Of a DNA stretch of 64,000 bases, positions 54,795 through 64,000 are shown one piece after another. The first letter of the stretch is position 1; every line of letters begins with the position of its first letter. Position numbers and translations under genes: made by a program. Origin of the DNA: Mangrovibacter phragmitis (GTDB lineage: Bacteria; Pseudomonadota; Gammaproteobacteria; Enterobacterales; Enterobacteriaceae); contig NZ_LYRP01000033.1 in the NCBI RefSeq assembly GCF_001655675.1, positions 62,001-126,000 on the forward strand. Direction: 5' to 3'. The notes under the pieces are model-generated. The model saw only the letters and a list, made by a program, of their open reading frames with translations. It searched no databases and was not told the origin of the DNA.

Positions 54795-55385
54795 TCAATT
54801 CTGGTAGTTATAAATCCCGGCGGCCAGAACCAGCTGGCTGGCAACTTCACGGGCTTTTTCCGGCCCTTGTAATAAATCAATAATCTTCAGGGCAAAATCT
54901 ATTGCAGTGCCCGGCCCCTGGCTGGTGAGTAAATTTACGCGCGGATCCCATACCACGCGCTTTTCCTGCCATTGTTCTTCAGGGATCCGGTCTTTCAGAC
55001 CGGGAAAACCCGTCATGTTTGCGATGGGGAAAATCTCATGAGGAACCAGTACTGTGCCTGCGGCAGCGCAGATAGCCGCAACAATGCGCCCGGACAGGTG
55101 AAACTGGCGTACTGTTTCCACTAATAACGGGCTGTCGCGGAAACATTCTGCCCCAGCAAGACCTCCCGGCAGGACAATAACATCATAGGGATTGTCTGCT
55201 ACCGTAACCAGCGGCGCATCGGCCAGTAATTTTACACCCCGGGAACAGGTAATAACTAAATCACCATCCGTAGCGACACTCGCGGTAGTGACCGCAACGC
55301 CACCACGCACCAGCAGGTCAATAGTAGTGACAGCTTCGGTTTCTTCAGTTCCAGGAGCCAGGCATATCAGTGCCGAGGCGCTCAT
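54795..55385 (-). CDS. yajL: Protein/nucleic acid deglycase YajL (DJ-1 family)
   Basis: This is a DJ-1/PfpI fold protein (196 aa), the closest bacterial relative of human DJ-1; E. coli YajL acts as an oxidative-stress chaperone and is reported to repair glyoxal-damaged proteins and nucleotides. It has [21 protein letters not shown] with the active-site Glu, [15 protein letters not shown], and the nucleophile Cys in [15 protein letters not shown]. The start at 55385, with GGAGAACG, lies inside the end of panE (41-bp overlap). The longer frame within panE is not the protein. Confidence 0.95.
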   Translation of the reverse strand: MSASALICLAPGTEETEAVTTIDLLVRGGVAVTTASVATDGDLVITCSRGVKLLADAPLVTVADNPYDVIVLPGGLAGAECFRDSPLLVETVRQFHLSGRIVAAICAAAGTVLVPHEIFPIANMTGFPGLKDRIPEEQWQEKRVVWDPRVNLLTSQGPGTAIDFALKIIDLLQGPEKAREVASQLVLAAGIYNYQN

Positions 55386-56259
55386 AATCGTTCTCCTTAC
55401 GTTTGATTTGTTCATAAAGTTGGCTGTTTTGCGGCAGAGAAAGGCCGTGAGCTCGCCCGCGTTGCAGCAGGTAGCCGGTGATATAATCAATCTCTGTATG
55501 GCGCTGAATACGGACATCCTGCAGCATGGAGGAGATATTTTCGGCAGTATTGTCGATAACCTGGTTTACATAACTTACCAGGTTTTCCTGCGAAATATGC
55601 AACCCTTCGCGCTCCATAACCAGAGCCACTTCGCTGCAAATAGCATTGATATGCTCAGGGAAGGCTTTCAAACCGCCATTAGGGCAGTCATACAACGCAG
55701 TCAGTGGGTTGATTACGCAATTGACGGTAAGTTTCCGCCAGCAGGCTGCCCGAATAGTGTCATGCCATGCGACATCTGGTAAAACTGCCTGCAGGACATC
55801 GGCCATTTCACTCCAGGCTTCCCCTTGTTTATTGCCGGGGCCAATATGTGTGGTGCCGCTGGCGACATGAATCACCTGGTTGCCTTCCCGACGGGCAGCA
55901 TGCGTGGTGACACCCATTAATAAAGGGTTTTGTAACTGTCTTAGCTCTTCCTGCGTACCCATGCCATTATGAATAAGCAGAATAGGGCAGGTTGGTCGCA
56001 AATGCGATGCCAGGCTTTTGACCGCGTTGGAGACTTGCCATGCTTTAAGCGTTACCAACAGGAGATCGCACTGAGCAAGCTGGCTGAGGGAATTTGCCTG
56101 AACACGGTGCTGAACTTTGCTTCCATCCAGGTTAACCAGGTTGAATACGAAAGTGTCTTGTGGCACACGCAGCCACCCCTGAACCTGATGCCCCTGGGAT
56201 AATAAAGCCGACAGCCAAACCTGACCTAACGCGCCACACCCCAGTACAGTAATGTTCAT
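55345..56259 (-). CDS. panE: 2-dehydropantoate 2-reductase
   Basis: This enzyme reduces ketopantoate to pantoate with NADPH in pantothenate and coenzyme A synthesis. It has a Rossmann start [44 protein letters not shown], the catalytic Lys in [17 protein letters not shown] and the Glu near [14 protein letters not shown]. Its 304 residues match E. coli PanE (303). It overlaps yajL by 41 bp, so they form one operon. Confidence 0.96.
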   Translation of the reverse strand: MNITVLGCGALGQVWLSALLSQGHQVQGWLRVPQDTFVFNLVNLDGSKVQHRVQANSLSQLAQCDLLLVTLKAWQVSNAVKSLASHLRPTCPILLIHNGMGTQEELRQLQNPLLMGVTTHAARREGNQVIHVASGTTHIGPGNKQGEAWSEMADVLQAVLPDVAWHDTIRAACWRKLTVNCVINPLTALYDCPNGGLKAFPEHINAICSEVALVMEREGLHISQENLVSYVNQVIDNTAENISSMLQDVRIQRHTEIDYITGYLLQRGRAHGLSLPQNSQLYEQIKRKENDYERLGTDMPGSWN

Positions 56260-56565
56260 TTCCCCTCCTGGCAGGTTTTCTCGTCATACATCATGTCGCC
56301 CTTTATGGCCGCATGAACACCGGATCCTGACAGGTTTATCCTGTATCAAGAACAGTTCAAAGCACATGATATGATTATATACCTGAAAATGTTCATGTTG
56401 CAGCGAATCGCTATGTCTCACCATCCCCTGTTGGTATGCTTTTGCTGGTAAAAGCGTCTGTCAGTGGTAATAAGGGCATTGTCCAGCGGCTTAGTACTGC
56501 CTGTGGGTTGTTTTGTGCGTTTCACTGGGTATCATGCTGGCAACAGAAGAAAGGGGAGAAGAATC

Positions 56566-57057
56566 ATGCCGTCATTCGATATTGTTTCAGAAGTGGAAGT
56601 TCAGGAAGTACGCAATGCGGTGGAAAACGCCACCCGCGAACTGGCAACGCGCTTTGACTTTCGTAACGTAACAGCCAGTTTTGAATTCAATGACAAAAAT
56701 AACACCATCAAAGTTGAGAGTGAGTCTGATTTTCAGGTGAGCCAGTTGGTAGATATTTTACGCGCCAAACTGCTTAAACGCGGTATTGAAGGCAGCTCAC
56801 TCGAAGTGCCAGAAACTATTGAGCACAGCGGTAAAACCTGGAGTGTTGAGGCCAGCCTGAAGCAGGGGATTGACACGGCGCTGGCAAAAAAAATCGTTAA
56901 ATTGATTAAAGACAGTAAGCTGAAAGTCCAGGCACAGATTCAGGGTGAACAAGTAAGGGTTACTGGAAAATCTCGTGATGACTTACAGTCAGTTATGGCG
57001 CTGGTGCGTGGTGGCAATCTTGGGCAACCATTCCAGTTCAATAACTTCCGTGACTGA
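56566..57057 (+). CDS. yajQ: YajQ family nucleotide-binding protein
   Basis: This 163-residue protein has two RNP-like ferredoxin folds. In other bacteria YajQ relatives bind cyclic di-GMP, tRNA or GTP; the role in enterics is unsettled. It matches E. coli Yaj[87 protein letters not shown] before the ATG at 56566 sets the start; the frame runs 34 codons further upstream without support. Confidence 0.95.
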   Translation: MPSFDIVSEVEVQEVRNAVENATRELATRFDFRNVTASFEFNDKNNTIKVESESDFQVSQLVDILRAKLLKRGIEGSSLEVPETIEHSGKTWSVEASLKQGIDTALAKKIVKLIKDSKLKVQAQIQGEQVRVTGKSRDDLQSVMALVRGGNLGQPFQFNNFRD

Positions 57058-57063
57058 TAACCC

Positions 57064-57091
57064 AGTGGGCTGTGCTGTATCACAGCCCACT
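57064..57091. terminator. Bidirectional terminator between yajQ and yajR
   Basis: AGTGGGCTGTG (57064-57074) and CACAGCCCACT (57081-57091) are perfect 11-bp arms, followed by TAAATTAA. It lies between convergent stop codons. Confidence 0.8.
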
Positions 57092-57106
57092 TAAATTAAC
57101 CTGGCA

Positions 57107-58471
57107 TCAGGCGCTTTTCACCAGTGATTCAATTTCCACCCGGTTAGTGACTTTGCTGTCAATCTTCACATAGGCACTGCGCTCTTCACTGACTATCAGT
57201 GCGTCTTTCACACCTTCTTTCGCCAGCAGTCGCGCTTTCAGTACATCGTCATCAATCGCGTAGTCTGGTAGTTCAATACGCAGGCTACTGACGTAAGGCG
57301 GTTCTTTCATTGTGGTGCTGAGTAATAACCACAATACAGCCACTAACGCGCCCCCCAGAAAGACGGTTTGTGAATCAAAGTGCCCGTCCAGCCAGCCACC
57401 TAACGTGCCGCCCAGCGCAACTCCCAGAAACTGGCTGGTGGAGTAAACGCCCATCGCAGTGCCTTTGTAACCAGCAGGCGACTCTTTACTGATAAGTGAT
57501 GGCAGAATGGCCTCCATCAGGTTAAAGGCGAGGAAAAACAACTGCACCCCGATAACCCGTTCCCAGAACCCTTCACCCGCACCCCATAATACGATTTCGG
57601 CAACCACCAGGGTTGCCACACAACCCACGAAGACACGCTTCATTTTACGCTTCACTTCGGCATAGATGATAAAGGGTACTACGCCGATGAAAGCGATAAG
57701 CATGGTTCCAAGGTAGAGTTTCCAGTGCTGGGAAGCGGGGAAACCAACGGATTCCAGCTCGCCAGGCAGGGCGACAAACGTGGACATCAGCAAAATATGC
57801 AGGCACATAATGCCGGCATTAAGTTTTAGCAGGCTGGGATTAGCCAGCACCTGTTTAAAACACCCGCGCACCATACCTGATTCGCGGTTCAGTACGTGGT
57901 CTTTGCTGCCAGGCACAACCAGTAAGGTAATAAGAATCCCCAGGCTTGCCAGCAGGGCAATCATCCAGAACAGGCCATTGAGGCCTATCCGGTGGGTTAC
58001 AATCGGCCCGGCAACCATGGCAATAGCGAAAGTAATGCCAAAGCTGACACCAATAAACGCCATGGCTTTGGTGCGGTTTTGTTCCCGTGTCAGGTCAGAC
58101 AGTAAGGCCATTACCGCGGCGGCAATCGCACCTGAACCTTGTAATGCACGGCCCAGAATGACGCCCCAAATGGAGTGTGTGGTGGCGGCAATAACACTGC
58201 CGACGACAAAGATAGCCAACCCACCAACAATTAACGGTTTACGGCCAATGCGGTCTGAAAGCAATCCAAAAGGAATTTGAAACACGGCCTGAGCCAGACC
58301 ATAAATACCGATAGCAAGACCTATCAGCGCTTCATTAGCACCTTGCAGAGCCATACCCCATGTTGTCAAAACCGGCAATACCATAAACATGCCCAGCATA
58401 CGCAGGGAAAATACTGTACCCAGCCCCCAGGTTGCCCGCAATTCAAGCGGTGTCATTTTGTTATCGTTCAT
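57107..58471 (-). CDS. yajR: MFS transporter YajR
   Basis: This inner-membrane transporter has 12 helices followed by a cytoplasmic YAM domain (about residues 390-454), a ferredoxin-like fold seen in the E. coli YajR structure. It shows FGLLSDRIGRKPLIVGGLA (MFS motif A) and a C-terminal tail VSSLRIELPDYAIDDDVLKA, RLLAKEGVKDALIVSEER. Its 454 residues equal the E. coli length. The start at 58471 (MNDNKMTPLE), with AGAGGTAACA upstream, is preferred over a frame 25 codons longer. Its transport substrate is not established. Confidence 0.93.
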   Translation of the reverse strand: MNDNKMTPLELRATWGLGTVFSLRMLGMFMVLPVLTTWGMALQGANEALIGLAIGIYGLAQAVFQIPFGLLSDRIGRKPLIVGGLAIFVVGSVIAATTHSIWGVILGRALQGSGAIAAAVMALLSDLTREQNRTKAMAFIGVSFGITFAIAMVAGPIVTHRIGLNGLFWMIALLASLGILITLLVVPGSKDHVLNRESGMVRGCFKQVLANPSLLKLNAGIMCLHILLMSTFVALPGELESVGFPASQHWKLYLGTMLIAFIGVVPFIIYAEVKRKMKRVFVGCVATLVVAEIVLWGAGEGFWERVIGVQLFFLAFNLMEAILPSLISKESPAGYKGTAMGVYSTSQFLGVALGGTLGGWLDGHFDSQTVFLGGALVAVLWLLLSTTMKEPPYVSSLRIELPDYAIDDDVLKARLLAKEGVKDALIVSEERSAYVKIDSKVTNRVEIESLVKSA

Positions 58472-58613
58472 TGTTACCTCTGAAGAAAAGCCGGGCATAG
58501 TGTAGAGCGGGGTGTCCGGTGGGGTAAATGCCAGCTTGTTTAGCAAATATTACAAAGATGATCACGTAAGGTGTGGCTGATGCTGCAAATGATACGAGTA
58601 ATATGAATAAAAA

Positions 58614-58632
58614 AAGGTGCCAGGGGCACCTT
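58614..58632 (-). terminator. Terminator hairpin beside element copy 3, copy with the U-tract
   Basis: The arms AAGGTGCC and GGCACCTT form a 19-bp unit, repeated exactly at 58774-58792. On the minus strand it is followed by TTTTTATTC, so this is the original functional end of cyoABCDE, now displaced 160 bp from its operon by the inserted element. Confidence 0.8.
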
Positions 58633-58773
58633 CAGATTGTAGAAAAAGAAGGAAAAAGCGTGGTTTTTCCTTCTTTTTAGTTAGCAGCCGAAAATCAATA
58701 AATTGATTTTCCTGGTTTTTTATTGGGTGACATCCTCTCGTTCTGTGCGGACATGAGGTTTGTCATCAGACTC
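58633..58773 (-). mobile_element. 141-bp terminator-associated repeat element, copy 3 (inverted, MITE-like)
   Basis: On the minus strand it begins GAGTCTGATGAC and ends CTACAATCTG. It is the same 141-bp length as the other two copies and differs from them at a small number of positions (for example TTTA instead of TTCA in the second stem loop). All three internal stems are kept. It is flanked by identical 19-bp terminator hairpins and lies between cyoE and yajR, both on the minus strand. No ORF. Confidence 0.8.
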
Positions 58774-58792
58774 AAGGTGCCAGGGGCACCTT
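58774..58792 (-). terminator. Terminator hairpin beside element copy 3, copy next to cyoE
   Basis: An exact 19-bp repeat of 58614-58632, 20 bp after the cyoE stop. On the minus strand it is followed by GAGTCTG, the element end, so it has no U-tract. Confidence 0.75.
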
Positions 58793-58811
58793 TTGTGTTG
58801 AAGCTGGAAAA

Positions 58812-59699
58812 TTACCAGACATAAGTCAGCAGGCTGTGGGAGTCCGGAACCATAAAGTCCACCGACATCATCACGCTGAGTGAGGTAATTGCGACAATGG
58901 AAAACACAAACAGTTTGCGCGCCCAGACTTTGTCGTTTTCGGTTTTATAACCTGATAACGCCATCCCAAGCCACCACACACTGACTGCCGCGGCAACCAC
59001 CAGATATTTGTACCCGGCATAACCACCTAAAGAGAGCATTAACGTTGCCACCATAAACGCAATGATATACAGCGTAATATGGTTTTTTGCGACGGAAATG
59101 CCTTTTACTACAGGCAACACCGGAATGTTTGCTGCCTGGTAATCTTTAAAGCGGAAAATCGCAATGGCATAAGAGTGCGGCATTTGCCACAGGCTGAAAA
59201 TAGCCAGCAGGATAAATGCACCAGTGTCAAACTCGTTAGTCACAGCACAGTAACCGATAACTGGTGGAGCCGCGCCAGACAGGCTGCCAATCAAGGTTCC
59301 GTAAACTGAATGGCGTTTCATATACAGGCTGTAAATGCCTACATAGACAACGAATCCCATTACCGCCAGCCACATAGCCAGCGGATTAGCGCCAAAGAAC
59401 AGCATCATGAAGCCAGCAATACCCAGCAAACTGCCGTAAACCAACGCCACTTCCGGAGAAATGAGGCCTGTGACCATTACGCGATTTTTAGTGCGTTCCA
59501 TCTTAGGGTCGATGTCACGGTCAATCACGTTGTTGAACACACAACCTGAGGCAACCACCAGGCTTACACCCAGCAGCGTAAAGCCAAACAAGGGATAATC
59601 AATATTCCCTTTTGCGGCCAGTAAAAAGCCTCCGATCACGGATATCAAGTTCCCGAAAATAATGCCGGGCTTGGTAACTTGCAGGTATTGCTTAATCAT
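58812..59699 (-). CDS. cyoE: Protohaem IX farnesyltransferase (haem O synthase)
   Basis: This is a polytopic inner-membrane UbiA-family prenyltransferase that converts haem B to haem O, the cofactor of the bo3 oxidase. It has [20 protein letters not shown] at the N-terminus, the first Asp-rich motif [18 protein letters not shown], and a second region [20 protein letters not shown] with AAPPVIGY. Its 295 residues equal E. coli CyoE (296). It is the last gene of cyoABCDE, 11 bp after cyoD. The terminator after it is interrupted by the repeat element. Confidence 0.97.
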   Translation of the reverse strand: MIKQYLQVTKPGIIFGNLISVIGGFLLAAKGNIDYPLFGFTLLGVSLVVASGCVFNNVIDRDIDPKMERTKNRVMVTGLISPEVALVYGSLLGIAGFMMLFFGANPLAMWLAVMGFVVYVGIYSLYMKRHSVYGTLIGSLSGAAPPVIGYCAVTNEFDTGAFILLAIFSLWQMPHSYAIAIFRFKDYQAANIPVLPVVKGISVAKNHITLYIIAFMVATLMLSLGGYAGYKYLVVAAAVSVWWLGMALSGYKTENDKVWARKLFVFSIVAITSLSVMMSVDFMVPDSHSLLTYVW

Positions 59700-59710
59700 T
59701 TTAGCCGCTC

Positions 59711-60039
59711 TTAGTCCAGCATCATGTTGTGGTTAAGGTTCCACATAATCCAAATCGAGCCCACCACCAGAATGGCGATAATCAGCACGGTAAAGACAAA
59801 GGCAACCAGGTTCCAGCGCTCTTCTGAAGAGGTGTTCATATGCAGGAAGCACACCAGATGAACCAGTAACTGCACCACTGCGGTAACAATGACAACACCA
59901 ATCAGCGCACCATGAGAGGCCGCGCCGGTCATCACCATCCAGAAGGGGATAACGGTCAGAATAACGGACAGAATAAACCCGGTCAGGTAGGTTCCTACGC
60001 TGCCGTGATGAGCGCCGCTGTTATCAGTTGAATGACTCA

Positions 60040-60040
<1 letters not shown>
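59711..60040 (-). CDS. cyoD: Cytochrome bo3 ubiquinol oxidase subunit IV
   Basis: This small subunit (109 aa) with three helices helps assemble copper into subunit I. It begins [20 protein letters not shown] and includes [20 protein letters not shown], matching E. coli CyoD. Its ATG overlaps the cyoC stop by one base (TAATG). The longer frame upstream lies inside cyoC. Confidence 0.96.
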
Positions 60041-63594
<3,554 letters not shown>

Positions 63595-63643
63595 TTAACG
63601 ACCTCAATTCCACGGGATCTGGTGGCGCTTAAAGTGTGCTGGC

Positions 63644-63672
63644 ATTTTACGGGATGGTTACATTACTGTAAA
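63644..63672 (-). promoter_or_regulatory. Sigma70 promoter of cyoABCDE
   Basis: On the minus strand: TTTACA, 17 bases, TAAAAT. It lies about 50 bp before the cyoA start codon. Confidence 0.65.
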
Positions 63673-63847
63673 CATGATTGGCTTAGTGTCAGCAAGGTGT
63701 TACCGGGTTCTGCTGTTCGTGTCACATATGTTGCTGAATATGACAAAAACAGTAAAAGGCGGCTAAGTGGCACCTGTTATAACCTAAACAGATCATGCGC
63801 CTGTTGCTGTAAGGGTAAATGGTATAACCAATTAAAAAAATAAACAA

Positions 63848-63857
63848 CTAATTAACA
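63848..63857 (-). promoter_or_regulatory. ArcA-like site upstream of cyoA
   Basis: TGTTAATTAG on the minus strand matches the ArcA core WGTTAATTAW at 9 of 10 positions. ArcA represses cyo under low oxygen in E. coli. The site is distant (about 180 bp upstream of -35) and the region is AT-rich, so a chance match is possible. Confidence 0.35.
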
Positions 63858-63909
63858 TTTAAAAGACAAGTTACAGACATTAAGAAAACTTAATATTAAA
63901 GAAAAATTA

Positions 63910-63974
63910 GCTGAATCGATAAAATGTAAATATAAAAAAAGCGTAGAACATTAATTTATTTCTGTCGATTCAGC
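63910..63974. repeat. Spaced 10-bp inverted repeat upstream of cyoA
   Basis: GCTGAATCGA (63910-63919) and TCGATTCAGC (63965-63974) are perfect arms 45 bp apart, in an AT-rich stretch. Possible binding site for a regulator that loops DNA, or the end of an element; unexplained. Confidence 0.4.
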
Positions 63975-64000
63975 ACAAATTAGCAATATAGTTTTGTAGG

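Larger units (their letters stand above)
63595..64000. other. cyo upstream region, no gene seen
   Basis: These 406 bp run from cyoA to the window edge. They become strongly AT-rich beyond about 63830. They hold the cyoA promoter, an ArcA-like site and a spaced inverted repeat, listed separately. No protein-like ORF. The next gene in E. coli, ampG, would lie beyond the edge. Confidence 0.5.

Noticed and set aside
58614-58792. The 141-bp repeats as ERIC or REP elements
   Set aside because: Length and sequence do not match the ERIC core or REP palindromes, and the flanking hairpin duplications are not a feature of those families.

Overview
The window reads as chromosome of a member of the Enterobacteriaceae other than E. 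coli or Salmonella. The right-hand 39 kb follows the E. coli K-12 order closely (hemB, ampH, sbmA, yaiY, yaiZ, ddlA, iraP, phoA, proC, aroL, aroM, ppnP, rdgC, mak, sbcCD, phoBR, brnQ, proY, malZ, then yajL, panE, yajQ, yajR, cyoEDCBA). Several genes that E. coli has between these are absent here: yaiW, psiF, dgcC, yaiI, yaiA and araJ. The whole block between malZ and yajL (queA, tgt, secDF, ribD, dxs, ispA, thiI and others) is also missing from this place.

The left part (1-25 kb) is accessory. In order it holds: the end of a Bcr/CflA drug exporter; a 53-residue secreted peptide; a chemoreceptor with a FliA-type promoter; a five-gene sugar ABC importer with its own PfkB kinase and a divergent ROK repressor with a palindromic operator; a cold-shock-domain protein; ymjA; a LysR and DJ-1/PfpI pair; the S-methylmethionine salvage operon mmuPM with a perfect MetJ box; a DedA protein; a gene whose C-terminal half resembles FtsZ; a Fur-controlled FecB-like binding protein; an OlsF-like ornithine-lipid acyltransferase; and a His/Met-rich DUF2946 plus PepSY membrane pair. 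Positions 23.1-25.0 kb form a distinctly AT-rich two-gene islet. One gene encodes a protein with a RelE/ParE-like C-terminus behind a Ser/Gly/Tyr repeat, the other a YopT-type (C58) cysteine protease. Both look like toxins or effectors.

The most unusual structure is a 141-bp non-coding element present three times (3610-3750, 15887-16027, and inverted at 58633-58773). Each copy sits between two identical copies of a terminator stem-loop, and the stem-loop differs at each locus. The copies have the same length, short imperfect inverted ends, three internal stem-loops and a compensatory base-pair change between copies. I read this as a small non-autonomous mobile element that inserts into intrinsic terminators and duplicates the whole hairpin (19-24 bp). 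I do not recognise it as ERIC, REP or any other described family.

Regulatory sites visible by inspection agree with the gene functions. There are Pho boxes before phoA and phoB, TyrR boxes before aroL, MalT boxes before malZ, a MetJ operator before mmuP, a Fur box over a promoter before the FecB-like gene, and a sigma70 promoter plus an ArcA-like site before cyoA. No rRNA, tRNA, CRISPR array or transposase gene was found.
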